Source of the DNA: CAXXOK01 sp963675655
GTDB taxonomy: Bacteria; Bacillota; Clostridia; Christensenellales; Aristaeellaceae
Length of the DNA stretch: 64,000 bases
Reading direction: 5' to 3'
Assembly: GCA_963675655.1 (NCBI GenBank)
Contig: OY776489.1
Location: forward strand, 558,001 to 622,000
The notes under the pieces were generated by a model. The model was not told the origin of the DNA. It made no database searches and saw only the letters and a program-made list of their open reading frames with translations. The position numbers and the translations under genes are program-made. Of this stretch, positions 51,790-59,960 are shown in pieces. Positions within the stretch are counted from its first letter, which is position 1; the number at the start of each line of letters is the position of its first letter.

Positions 51790-53012
51790 ACAAAGCAAGA
51801 AGTTTAATGAAGGGCAACCTCAAGCAGTACAGCCTGCTCATCGCCCTGGTCGCAATTATTATCTTTTTCCAGATCATGACAGAAGGGCGCCTGCTCAAGC
51901 CCATGAACGTCTCCAACATCGTGTTCCAAAACGCGTATGTGGTCATTCTGGCTGTCGGCATGCTGCTGTGTATCCTGACCGGCGGTAACATCGACCTGTC
52001 CATCGGTTCCGTAGTCGCGTTCATCAGTGCGTTTGCGGGCGAGATGATTATCGAGTGGAAATGGAACGTATATCTTTCCATCTTCCTGTGCCTTCTGCTC
52101 GGTATTCTGGTCGGCATGTGGCAGGGCTTTTGGATCGCCTATGTCCGCATACCTCCGTTCATCGTTACCTTATCGGGCATGCTGGTGTTCCGCGGCCTTA
52201 CGCTGCTGGTGCTCAACGGCCTTACCCTGGCGCCTTTCCCGGATAATTACCTGATGTTCTCCACTGGTTTTATCGCCAAAGGCGCTAAAATCATGCTGCT
52301 GGGCACAAAGGTGAACATTGTCTGTCTCATTACCGGGGTTGCTGTGGCGTTGATTTTCTGCGTTATCCAAGTCATCAACAACCTCAGCCGCAAGCGCAAG
52401 GGATACGAAACAGAATCCCCGCTGCTGCTGACGCTGAAACTGGTGATCGTTTCGGTGGCTCTCATCTGGTTCTTCACGCTGCTGTCCCAGTATCAGGGCA
52501 TCCCGACGGTACTGGTTATTCTGGGTGTATTGCTGATCGTGTACACCTTCTTCACCACCAAGACAGTCATTGGCCGTCACCTGTATGCCTTGGGCGGCAA
52601 TGAAAAAGCCGCAAGGCTATCGGGCGTAAAGACCAATCACCTGATGTTCTTTGCCTATGTAAACATGAGCTTTCTGGCGGCTGTGGCCGGTCTGGTTTTC
52701 GCAGCTCGCCTCAACAGCGCAAGCCCGCTAACTGGCGAAGGTTTCGAGCTGGACGCCATCGGCGCTTGCTTCATCGGCGGCGCGTCCGCTTACGGCGGCG
52801 TAGGTACGGTTGGCGGTACGTTGATCGGCGCATTGATTATGGGCATGCTGAACAATGGTATGTCTATCCTCGGCCTCAGCTCCAACCTACAGCGTGTAGT
52901 TAAAGGGTTGGTATTGCTGGCCGCCGTTGCACTGGACGTAATCAGCAAGATGAACCTTGCCCTCTTTACCCACCGCAAAAAAGCGGTTGTTACCGAAACC
53001 CAAAAAGGGTAA
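51786..53012 (+). CDS. mmsB: Multiple-monosaccharide ABC transporter, permease
   Basis: The protein has 408 residues with about ten transmembrane helices. CUT2 signatures are LTGGNIDLSIGSVVAF near residue 70 and GEGFELDAIGACFIGGASAYGGVGT near 330. Its length, larger than RbsC, matches MmsB/GguB and XylH. The start codon overlaps the mmsA stop, so translation is coupled. A strong terminator ends the operon 28 nt downstream. Confidence 0.95.
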   Translation: MNKARSLMKGNLKQYSLLIALVAIIIFFQIMTEGRLLKPMNVSNIVFQNAYVVILAVGMLLCILTGGNIDLSIGSVVAFISAFAGEMIIEWKWNVYLSIFLCLLLGILVGMWQGFWIAYVRIPPFIVTLSGMLVFRGLTLLVLNGLTLAPFPDNYLMFSTGFIAKGAKIMLLGTKVNIVCLITGVAVALIFCVIQVINNLSRKRKGYETESPLLLTLKLVIVSVALIWFFTLLSQYQGIPTVLVILGVLLIVYTFFTTKTVIGRHLYALGGNEKAARLSGVKTNHLMFFAYVNMSFLAAVAGLVFAARLNSASPLTGEGFELDAIGACFIGGASAYGGVGTVGGTLIGALIMGMLNNGMSILGLSSNLQRVVKGLVLLAAVALDVISKMNLALFTHRKKAVVTETQKG

Positions 53013-53040
53013 GCAACATACATATCCCTCCCCCCAAAGT

Positions 53041-53083
53041 AAAAACGGAATTGTCGCCCCCTCCGCGCGACAATTCCGTTTTT
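53041..53083 (+). terminator. Intrinsic terminator of the chvE-mmsAB operon
   Basis: A perfect 16-bp stem (AAAAACGGAATTGTCG) encloses an 11-nt loop; the second arm ends in TTTTT. Confidence 0.92.
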
Positions 53084-53202
53084 GCTATCCCATTTTGCTT
53101 TGATTCATCCATTTTTTAACACAGCCATCATTTTCACACAAGGACAAAGGACGCCAATCGACTACGAATGCAAAGATTTAGTTGCAAGATGCGCGAAAGC
53201 AA

Positions 53203-53254
53203 GCCCGGCCGGCGGGGGCGCGTACACGGACGTACGTAACCCCGCCGGCCGGGC
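53203..53254 (-). terminator. Long GC-rich hairpin downstream of htpG
   Basis: GCCCGGCCGGCGGGG pairs perfectly over 15 bp, with a further CGTAC/GTACG repeat in the loop. The following minus sequence (TTGCTTTCG) is only weakly U-rich. It lies 43 nt after the htpG stop. Confidence 0.55.
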
Positions 53255-53296
53255 GAAGCTGACAATGCAGACGGTGGGTTTTCGGGCGGCTAGAGG

Positions 53297-55180
53297 TTAG
53301 TGGATCATTCCCAGCAATTGATTGCTGCGTTTCAGGAATGCCGTAATCTCTTCCTTCTCCAGCGGACGGGTGCTCATGCGTGCCAAGTCATACAGCTGCG
53401 CAGCAATCAACTTGCGTTTTTCCTCATCCTCGGAGGCCAACAGCGTTTGCACAATCGTATTGGAACGGTTTAAAATCAGTGTGTGCTGCTCAGGCAGTTT
53501 AAAGTTCTGCCCGTAAATTTTGCTCATATCGCTATAGCGGCGACCCTGCTCATCCTGTACCAGCAAGGCGGATGTATCGGCCTCGGTAAGGGTTTGCAAC
53601 TTCACTTCCAGCGCACTGTTACCGGTAGCGTCCGTAAAAAGCGCTTTCAGCTTCTCTTTATCCTCTTCGATTGCCTTTTTGGTTTCTTCATCCGCTTCGC
53701 CATCCTCCTGCGTAAAGGTATCGGCGTCGGCGTCTACGCGCACAAAATACAGATCCTCCACGCCTGCGGAGTATTCGATAAAGCTGACATAGTTCAAGTC
53801 AATCAGCGCATCCAGCACGACAACGTCAATTTCCTTGCCTTCATACATGGCAATGGAGGCCGCCTGCCGCATGGGATCGCTGGTGTATACGACTTTCTTA
53901 CCCAGCTTGCCCTCGTTTTTGCTAAGGTACTCGCTCAGCGTCAGGTGCTCGCCCTTAGTGGTCTTGTACAACAGCGTATCCTTCACCTGATCGAAGAATT
54001 TTGCGTCGCGTACACAGCCGTATTTCACGAAGGGGTGAATATCGTCCCAATATTTTTCATACTGCTCGCGATCGCCCTTGAACAGGCTTACCAGACGGTC
54101 GGCCACCTTGCGGGTGATGTAAGCGGACAGCTTTTTCACGTATCCATCGTTTTGCAGGAAGCTGCGGCTCACGTTCAGGGGCAGATCCGGGCAGTCGATT
54201 ACGCCTTTGAGCAGCATCAGGAAATCCGGAATGACTTCCTTAATGTTATCGGCTACAAACACCTGACCGCTGAACATTTTGATTTCACCCTCACGCGTAC
54301 CAAAGTCGTTGGTCAGCTTGGGGAAGTACAAAATACCCTTGAGGTTGAATGGATAGTCCACATTCAGGTGCACGTAGAACAGCGGTTCATCGTATACGTG
54401 GAAAACGCGCTTGTAGAACTCCTTATACTCTTCCTCGGTGCAATCCTTGGGCTGTTTCAGCCACAGGGCAGGCAAATCGTTGATATGCACGCTTTGCGGC
54501 TTTGTCTCCGTCGCCGCTTCGGCTTCGCCCTCCGTTTTTTCCGCCTCTGGTTTTTCCTCTTTTTCCGTTTTTACCACTTCAAAGTACACGGGCTGCGCCA
54601 TAAAGCCACAATAGCGGTTGAGGGTTTCACGCACCTTGTACTCTTCCAAAAACTCCTTGGCATCCTCCGCCAGTTTCAGGGTAATGGTCGTGCCGCGGGT
54701 AGTGCGGTCTCCGGTACTGATGGTATATTTCATGCCATCCTTGCTGTCCCAGCGTACCGGTTCGGCTCCCTCGCTGTCGCTGCGGGTTTGGATGGTCACA
54801 TTCTCGGCAACCATAAAAGCGGAATAAAAGCCCAGACCGAAATGGCCGATGATGCCGCTTTTATTCTCGCCCTCATAGTTCTTTAAAAACTCTTCGGCGC
54901 CAGAAAACGCAACCTGATTAATGTACTTTTTCACTTCATCATTGGTCATGCCGATGCCGTTATCGTCAAAACGAAGTTCGCCGGCTTCTTCATCCAGCGT
55001 CACCTGCACGCGGTATTCTTCCTCCGCGCCGGGATTCGCCAGCTTCTGCTTGACAATCGCATCGCAGCCGTTGGACACTAATTCGCGGATAAAAATATCC
55101 TTATCGGAGTAGAGCCAGCGCTTGATGATGGGCATGATGTTTTGCGCATGGATCGAAATATTACCCTTGGATGTGGACAT
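53297..55180 (-). CDS. htpG: Molecular chaperone HtpG (Hsp90)
   Basis: The protein has 627 residues, normal for bacterial Hsp90. The N-terminal GHKL ATPase has IRELVSNGCDAI, LRFDDNGIGMT and GHFGLGFYSAFMVA. An acidic, Glu/Lys-rich linker (KTEKEEKPEAEKTEGEAE) lies near residue 220, followed by the middle domain and the dimerisation domain. CCAGGGAGG lies about 10 nt before the ATG. A CIRCE operator sits directly upstream of the promoter, so HrcA control is expected, which is not universal for htpG. Confidence 0.97.
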   Translation of the reverse strand: MSTSKGNISIHAQNIMPIIKRWLYSDKDIFIRELVSNGCDAIVKQKLANPGAEEEYRVQVTLDEEAGELRFDDNGIGMTNDEVKKYINQVAFSGAEEFLKNYEGENKSGIIGHFGLGFYSAFMVAENVTIQTRSDSEGAEPVRWDSKDGMKYTISTGDRTTRGTTITLKLAEDAKEFLEEYKVRETLNRYCGFMAQPVYFEVVKTEKEEKPEAEKTEGEAEAATETKPQSVHINDLPALWLKQPKDCTEEEYKEFYKRVFHVYDEPLFYVHLNVDYPFNLKGILYFPKLTNDFGTREGEIKMFSGQVFVADNIKEVIPDFLMLLKGVIDCPDLPLNVSRSFLQNDGYVKKLSAYITRKVADRLVSLFKGDREQYEKYWDDIHPFVKYGCVRDAKFFDQVKDTLLYKTTKGEHLTLSEYLSKNEGKLGKKVVYTSDPMRQAASIAMYEGKEIDVVVLDALIDLNYVSFIEYSAGVEDLYFVRVDADADTFTQEDGEADEETKKAIEEDKEKLKALFTDATGNSALEVKLQTLTEADTSALLVQDEQGRRYSDMSKIYGQNFKLPEQHTLILNRSNTIVQTLLASEDEEKRKLIAAQLYDLARMSTRPLEKEEITAFLKRSNQLLGMIH

Positions 55181-55291
55181 ATCGTTACCTCCCTGGTTTG
55201 TTATGATATGAACCCCGCATACCGCCGTTTGATCCGGCAGGGTCAGGATTCAAACTGTGTAATCATCGCAGGCATATTGCCTTCGTGGGAT

Positions 55292-55320
55292 ATTTTAGCA
55301 GATGCAAAAACGAAATGCAA
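55292..55320 (-). promoter_or_regulatory. Promoter of htpG
   Basis: On the minus strand: TTGCAT (55320-55315), 17-nt spacer, TAAAAT (55297-55292). The leader is about 105 nt. Confidence 0.65.
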
Positions 55321-55327
55321 TAGAAAA

Positions 55328-55354
55328 TTAGCACTCAACGTAAAAGAGTGCTAA
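55328..55354. promoter_or_regulatory. CIRCE element (HrcA operator)
   Basis: TTAGCACTC-N9-GAGTGCTAA matches the CIRCE consensus at every arm position. It lies 7 bp upstream of the htpG -35 box. Confidence 0.97.
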
Positions 55355-55456
55355 TAAATTTGTTGGCTAACCATTTTTCTGTTCTCGCGTCTCTCCCTGC
55401 CACAAGCAAGCTAAAAATCAGCTTCGGCATCGAATTTCCGGATCCGTAAACCGTAG

Positions 55457-56392
55457 TCAGGCTTCCGCCTTTTCCTTAGGCAGATGATCATCAATCCACG
55501 ATACCAGATCGTTGCAAACCAATTCGCGCTCGGTTTCGTTGAGCATTTCATGCCGTCCGTTTTCGTACAGCTTCATGCTCACATCGTCTACACCCGCCGC
55601 CAGCAACTCTTCCATGGTGGTTTTTACACCCTGCCCGCTTTTTCCAACCGGGTCGCTATCGCCGGAGAACAGGCGCACCGGGATGGTTTTATCCATAGCA
55701 GCCAGATTCTTGGGGTACAGGCGGGTAAGCCCGCGGAACAAATCGCGGTAGCCGCTTGCGGTAAAGGGGAAACCGCAATACGGGTCCTCCACATAACGGT
55801 CCACAATCGCTTCGTCTTTGCTGAGCCAGTCGTACTCTGTACGGGGCGGGGCCCAACCATCGTTATACCCGGCAAAGCTCATCTTTTCCAGCAGCTTGGA
55901 GGGCTTCTTCGCGCCGCCAAACAGGCACTGTAGGTTTGCAATCAACAATGCCGCCTGTAAAAGAGGCGAATCGTAATGGGCGGTGCCGGACAGCACCACG
56001 CCCGCAAGGCCCGCTTCGTGCGTAAGGCAGTAGGTGCGCACCAAGAAGCTGCCCATGCTGTGCCCCAGCAGGAAGTACGGCACGCCGGGATATTCCTGCT
56101 GCGTTTTCAGTCTCAGGGCATGAATATCTTCCACAAGGTGATCCCACCCGTCCTGTTCGGCAAACCAGCCCAGTGTTTCTGCCCGCTTGCCATGCCCCAG
56201 CATCGTATGCCCTACCACCAATATATCCGCTTCATTCAGGCTCATGGCGGTGCCATCGTAACGAGAGATATGTTCGGCCATACCATGTACGATCTGCACA
56301 ATCGCGCGCGGCTGCTCCGCAGGTTTCCACATCCACGTTTCCAGTTTGGCCCCGGTTATCGAGGTCATCTCGCTAATCTCGGCTTCACTCAT
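55457..56392 (-). CDS. Alpha/beta hydrolase (monoacylglycerol lipase/S33 type)
   Basis: This cytoplasmic serine hydrolase has 311 residues. The nucleophile is Ser112 in LLGHSMGSF; the acid is probably Asp in FSGDSDPVG near residue 240 and the base is His in ENGRHEMLNE near 275. The oxyanion region is VHGMAEHISRYDG. These features match lysophospholipase/monoacylglycerol lipase-like proteins. A real substrate cannot be named. AAAAGGAGC lies ahead of the ATG. It stands alone between htpG and the BMP-type gene. Confidence 0.88.
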   Translation of the reverse strand: MSEAEISEMTSITGAKLETWMWKPAEQPRAIVQIVHGMAEHISRYDGTAMSLNEADILVVGHTMLGHGKRAETLGWFAEQDGWDHLVEDIHALRLKTQQEYPGVPYFLLGHSMGSFLVRTYCLTHEAGLAGVVLSGTAHYDSPLLQAALLIANLQCLFGGAKKPSKLLEKMSFAGYNDGWAPPRTEYDWLSKDEAIVDRYVEDPYCGFPFTASGYRDLFRGLTRLYPKNLAAMDKTIPVRLFSGDSDPVGKSGQGVKTTMEELLAAGVDDVSMKLYENGRHEMLNETERELVCNDLVSWIDDHLPKEKAEA

Positions 56393-56494
56393 GGTATCGC
56401 TCCTTTTCGGTTGTATGCTATCTGGTTTTCTCTATTTTGCTTCTATTATTATAACATATGTACAGACGCGCGCAAAGCCTTTTGCCTGCCAAAA

Positions 56495-56526
56495 GCGCCG
56501 CCCTCCGGAAAACCGGAAGACGGCGC
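56495..56526 (-). terminator. Intrinsic terminator of the BMP-type binding protein gene
   Basis: A 14-bp stem with two G-U pairs (minus sense) and a TTTT loop, followed by TTTTGG. It lies 34 nt after the stop. Confidence 0.85.
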
Positions 56527-56560
56527 GTGTTCAAACCCCCGTTTGTTTCCTGTAAATGGA

Positions 56561-57556
56561 CTACCGCGTAGACTCTACTACGATTTCCCCATCGATAATC
56601 TGCTGGGCCAGCGCATCCACTTCGGCCTTTAGCCCATCGGATACCTGCTGGGTCATGGTGTCGTCGCCATATCCAATGCCGACAAAGCCGGTGGTCATAT
56701 CCGCAGCCCAGATGGTGCCGCCGTTGAATATGCCGTCGTCGATGTAATTGGCTACCGCTTCATAAATGCTGCCGCCGATATCCTTCATCATCGAGCAGAT
56801 AATGTGTTCGGGGTCAATGTACTTCTGGTCGCTATCTACACCGATAGCGTATTTGCTCTGCTCTTTGGCGGCTTCAAACACGCCCAGTCCGGTTTTACCC
56901 GCAACAGCGAACACTACATCCGCACCGCCGCTGTACAGGGTGGTTGCCAGTTCCTTGCCAACGTCGGGAGAATCATAATCGCCCGCGTACACAGGCTCCA
57001 GCACTTTCCCGTCGGGGTTTGCGTACAGCGCACCCTGCTCGTAGCCGACAAAGAAGTTGTTGATGGTATCGCTGTCTTCGCCGCCCACAAAGCCAATGGT
57101 TTGGCTTTCGGAGGTCTTCATGGCGATGTAGCCTGCCAGGAAGGAGCCTTCGTTTTCGGCATAGACAATGGAAAGCAGGTTGTCGCCAACGCCGTCCAGC
57201 CCGTTATCTACAAAGATGAAAAGTGTTTCCGGCATTTCCGGCACTACTACGGTAAGTGCATCCCAGAACTGCCATCCAACCGCCACGACAACGTCGTTTT
57301 CTTCGGCCGCGTCCACCAGTGCCGTCTGGTACTTGCTGGCGTCGCTTTTGCATTCCACAATGCTGCCTACAACGCCGTAATCCGCTACCAGATCCTTCAG
57401 CCCCTGATCCGCGCTATCGTTGAAACCCAGGTCGCCAAGCGCTTCGGAGATGCACACCGCAACCTTCAGCGCTGCTTCTTCATCTTCAGCAACCGCGAAG
57501 GTAGATAGCGAGAGCAACAGCATCGCGCTGAGCAGGACAGCCAGTAATTTCTTCAT
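56561..57556 (-). CDS. BMP-family (Med/PnrA-type) binding protein
   Basis: The protein has 331 residues. The start is set at 57556 (MKKLLAVLLSAMLLLSLS), the most likely ATG of three close ones. The signal peptide ends AVA before EDEEAALKVAVC and has no lipobox. BMP-family signs are GDLGFNDSADQGLKDL, ENDVVVAVGWQFWDAL, GFVGGEDSDTINNFFVGYEQGA and FAVAGKTGLGVFEAA. Many members bind purine nucleosides. No matching ATPase or permease genes are adjacent, unlike the usual bmpA-nupABC order. A nucleoside role would suit the purine-degrading cell but is inference. Confidence 0.92.
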   Translation of the reverse strand: MKKLLAVLLSAMLLLSLSTFAVAEDEEAALKVAVCISEALGDLGFNDSADQGLKDLVADYGVVGSIVECKSDASKYQTALVDAAEENDVVVAVGWQFWDALTVVVPEMPETLFIFVDNGLDGVGDNLLSIVYAENEGSFLAGYIAMKTSESQTIGFVGGEDSDTINNFFVGYEQGALYANPDGKVLEPVYAGDYDSPDVGKELATTLYSGGADVVFAVAGKTGLGVFEAAKEQSKYAIGVDSDQKYIDPEHIICSMMKDIGGSIYEAVANYIDDGIFNGGTIWAADMTTGFVGIGYGDDTMTQQVSDGLKAEVDALAQQIIDGEIVVESTR

Positions 57557-57625
57557 CCGAAATACCATCCTTTCCATCGTTCCCGTGTAAAACAGCGGCA
57601 GAATTACTGCCTTAAAGTCGGGAAC

Positions 57626-57654
57626 ATTATACAACAGGCCACCCCCGTTTGCAA
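57626..57654 (-). promoter_or_regulatory. Promoter of the BMP-type gene
   Basis: On the minus strand: TTGCAA (57654-57649), 17-nt spacer, perfect TATAAT (57631-57626). Confidence 0.78.
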
Positions 57655-57764
57655 TGTTCGCACCTCGTTTTCGCTTGTGAAAGTTACAACAATCTTGCAG
57701 AAAACAGCCCGTTTCCGCCATGTTTTGCCCTTTGTTCTTCTCCGAAAAAGTTGACGCAATTTGG

Positions 57765-57793
57765 TTGACAGAACACTTACAAAAGGCTATGAT
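57765..57793 (+). promoter_or_regulatory. Promoter of the corA transcription unit
   Basis: Perfect TTGACA (57765-57770), 17-nt spacer, TATGAT (57788-57793). The start of corA lies about 235 nt after the predicted transcription start, leaving room for a regulatory leader. Confidence 0.85.
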
Positions 57794-57848
57794 ACTTATG
57801 AAAGCGGTATACCCGTTTTTAAAATTTGAACGGCAAGGAGGAGCGCCC

Positions 57849-57947
57849 GTGGACGCGGACCCGTACAGTCGAAACATGCTTTCGACCTACCGCACCCAAC
57901 AATTTCATATGCTCCGAGTGGCCGCACGAAAGGGACATGCGCGGTAG
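57849..57947 (+). CDS. Possible 32-residue leader peptide upstream of corA
   Basis: A GTG start at 57849 has AAGGAGG exactly 7 nt ahead, a stronger site than that of corA itself. The frame runs 32 codons to TAG (57945-57947). The peptide is basic at the C-terminus (RVAARKGHAR) and has no transmembrane segment. A 7-bp hairpin (GTCGAAA/TTTCGAC, 57868-57886) and a longer TACCGC/GCGGTA pairing (57888-57893 with 57941-57946) fall within it. It sits in the corA leader ahead of a terminator-like hairpin, the arrangement of translation-coupled attenuation. No homologue is known to me. Confidence 0.5.
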   Translation: MDADPYSRNMLSTYRTQQFHMLRVAARKGHAR

Positions 57948-57976
57948 TATGTTCACGCTGTAAAAAGTATACGTAT

Positions 57977-58034
57977 TGCCTGCTCGGAAGCAACGCCGCG
58001 CCACCAACGCGGCGAGCAGAAGGGCAGGTTTTTT
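57977..58034 (+). terminator. Attenuator-like hairpin immediately before the corA start codon
   Basis: Stems TGCCTGCTCG with CGAGCA...GGCA (bulged) and CCGCG/CGCGG stack into one long hairpin, followed by GG and six T (58029-58034). The corA ATG is 2 nt after the T-run. The outer stem also covers part of the corA ribosome site (AAGGGCAGG), so folding could block both elongation and initiation. Confidence 0.6.
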
Positions 58035-58035
58035 G

Positions 58036-58968
58036 ATGAAAAAAATTTTTCTAACCGTAGACGATCATCTAACCCAAATCAACACCTTTGAAAAAGGATG
58101 CTGGATCCACCTTCAAAGCCCTACACGGGAAGAGATCGAAGGGCTCAACGCACGTTTTGCACTGGATCCCACCTACCTGATGGCAGCGCTGGACGAAGAG
58201 GAAAGCGCTCGTATAGAACGTGAAGATAACCAGTTGCTGATTATCGTAGACGTTCCCTATGTGGAAGCGGAGGACAATGGCTTTAGCTATTCCACCATCC
58301 CAATGGGCATTATTGTCGTGGATGATGTGATCATCACCGTCGCCACACGCGAGAGCGCCATTATCAACGATTTTACCGAAGAGCGGATACGCGGCTTTTG
58401 GACCTTCAAACGTACCCGCTTCATCCTGCAGTTGCTCAACCGCAACGCCAGCCGTTACTTGAGCTACTTAAAACAAATTGATAAGGCCAGCACCTTCGTG
58501 CACAAACGCCTGCAGGAGAGCCTGCGAAACCGCGAGCTGATCCAGATGATGCAGCTGGAAAAATCGCTGGTCTATTTCAGCACATCGCTGAAAGGTAACG
58601 AGATGGTGCTGGAAAAAATGCTGCGCATGGATATGCTGCGGAAGTACCCGGAAGACGGCGAACTGCTGGAAGACGTAATTATCGAAAATAAGCAGGCCAT
58701 TGAGATGTGCGCCATTTACCGCGATATTATGGGCGGCACGATGGACGCCTATGCCTCCATTATCTCCAACAATTTAAACATCGTCATGAAAATTCTTACC
58801 AGCTTGACGGTGATTATGGCCATCCCCACGCTGTTTGCTTCGTATTGGGGCATGAATACGGCGGTTCCCTTCGGGGGAACGATATGGGGCTTCTGGCTGG
58901 TAGTAGGCATCAGCATCCTTGCGGCACTATTCGCGATTTTCCTGCTGTGGAAGAAAAAGCTGTTCTGA
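58036..58968 (+). CDS. corA: CorA-family divalent metal transporter
   Basis: The protein has 310 residues. ATG 58036 is chosen over an in-frame upstream ATG (57976) because the latter lies inside the leader hairpin and adds a basic non-conserved stretch. A large cytoplasmic domain (1-248) precedes two transmembrane helices (about 251-270 and 285-305). The pore signature GMN is at 272-274 (YWGMNTAVP). It moves magnesium, or cobalt/nickel in some relatives. It follows a long leader with a small ORF and a terminator-like hairpin, so expression is likely regulated after transcription starts. Confidence 0.94.
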   Translation: MKKIFLTVDDHLTQINTFEKGCWIHLQSPTREEIEGLNARFALDPTYLMAALDEEESARIEREDNQLLIIVDVPYVEAEDNGFSYSTIPMGIIVVDDVIITVATRESAIINDFTEERIRGFWTFKRTRFILQLLNRNASRYLSYLKQIDKASTFVHKRLQESLRNRELIQMMQLEKSLVYFSTSLKGNEMVLEKMLRMDMLRKYPEDGELLEDVIIENKQAIEMCAIYRDIMGGTMDAYASIISNNLNIVMKILTSLTVIMAIPTLFASYWGMNTAVPFGGTIWGFWLVVGISILAALFAIFLLWKKKLF

Positions 58969-59050
58969 TACAGCCCCTATATCCCCCTGTTTCGTTTTCA
59001 TCATAACCGCTATATTACAAAAAACGACCTAACCATACGGAGGAATGCGC

Positions 59051-59770
59051 ATGCGAACCATCATCATCACGGGCGGAAGCCGTGGGATTGGCGCGGCCTG
59101 CGTGCGAGCTTTTGCACAGGCTGGCTGGCGCGTCGCATTTCTCTACCATACATCCGAAACGGAAGCAAAGGCGCTCGTTACGGCAACGGGCGCCCTTGCG
59201 CTGAAAGCCGACGTCAGCAGCAGCAGGCAGGTGAATGAAGCTGTGCAAAAGGCACAGGCCGCGTTTCACCACATCGACGCGTTGGTGAACAACGCGGGCG
59301 TATCGCTGACGGGGCTTTTACAGGATACGACCGACGAGCAGTGGCGCTCGATTATGGATATTAATTTAACCGGCGCTTTTTACGCCACACGCGCGGTACT
59401 GCCGGGCATGATCTCCCTTGGCACCGGCCGTATTGTGAATATATCCAGCATCTGGGGGCTTGTGGGGGGCAGCATGGAGGTTACCTACTCCGCGGCCAAG
59501 GCGGGTCTGCTGGGCTTTACCAAGGCGCTTGCACAGGAGGTAGGCCCCAGCGGCATTACCGTAAACGCCATCGCGCCCGGCGCCACCCATACCGATATGC
59601 TATCCAGCTTTACCGAGGATGATCTGCGCACCATTGAGCAGGAAACACCGCTTGGCCGTTTGGCCGAGCCCATGGAAATTGCCCATTATGTGCTCTGGCT
59701 GTGCAGCGAGGAAGCCGGCTTGCTCACCGGGCAGGTCATCAGTCCCAACGGTGGCAGGGTCATTATTTAA
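59051..59770 (+). CDS. Short-chain dehydrogenase/reductase, FabG-like
   Basis: The protein has 239 residues. ATG 59051 has CGGAGG 7 nt ahead; an ATG 6 nt earlier is too close. The NAD(P) motif is TGGSRGIG at 7-14, the structural motif NNAG is near 80-83, and the catalytic Ser132/133, Tyr146 and Lys150 are in place. FabG-type 3-oxoacyl-ACP reductases have this length, but no fatty acid synthesis genes are near and the enzyme may act on another carbonyl. It may share the corA transcript (82-nt gap, no clear promoter). Confidence 0.9.
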   Translation: MRTIIITGGSRGIGAACVRAFAQAGWRVAFLYHTSETEAKALVTATGALALKADVSSSRQVNEAVQKAQAAFHHIDALVNNAGVSLTGLLQDTTDEQWRSIMDINLTGAFYATRAVLPGMISLGTGRIVNISSIWGLVGGSMEVTYSAAKAGLLGFTKALAQEVGPSGITVNAIAPGATHTDMLSSFTEDDLRTIEQETPLGRLAEPMEIAHYVLWLCSEEAGLLTGQVISPNGGRVII

Positions 59771-59777
59771 CATTATC

Positions 59778-59828
59778 AAACAGCAAAGGCGTTTGGACGA
59801 AAGCATCGTCCAAACGCCTTTGCTGTTT
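59778..59828. terminator. Very long perfect terminator stem between convergent genes
   Basis: A 23-bp perfect stem (arms 59778-59800 and 59806-59828) with an AAGCA loop. It serves the SDR gene and can also stop transcription from the opposite strand. Confidence 0.85.
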
Positions 59829-59960
59829 ACCCTTTTGATCATCGCACTGCCAGCCTGTTCAAAAAGCCCGAGATGTAGGTAGTAAGGGGGCAAGGGGGGC
59901 GCTTACCCGCTTGTAAGTGATCCCCCTTGGCATCCCGCAGCTAACAACGCGGATTGGGTT

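Noticed and set aside
57794..58035. M-box magnesium riboswitch ahead of corA
   Set aside because: The conserved M-box core sequences could not be found. The region instead has a small ORF and a terminator-like hairpin.
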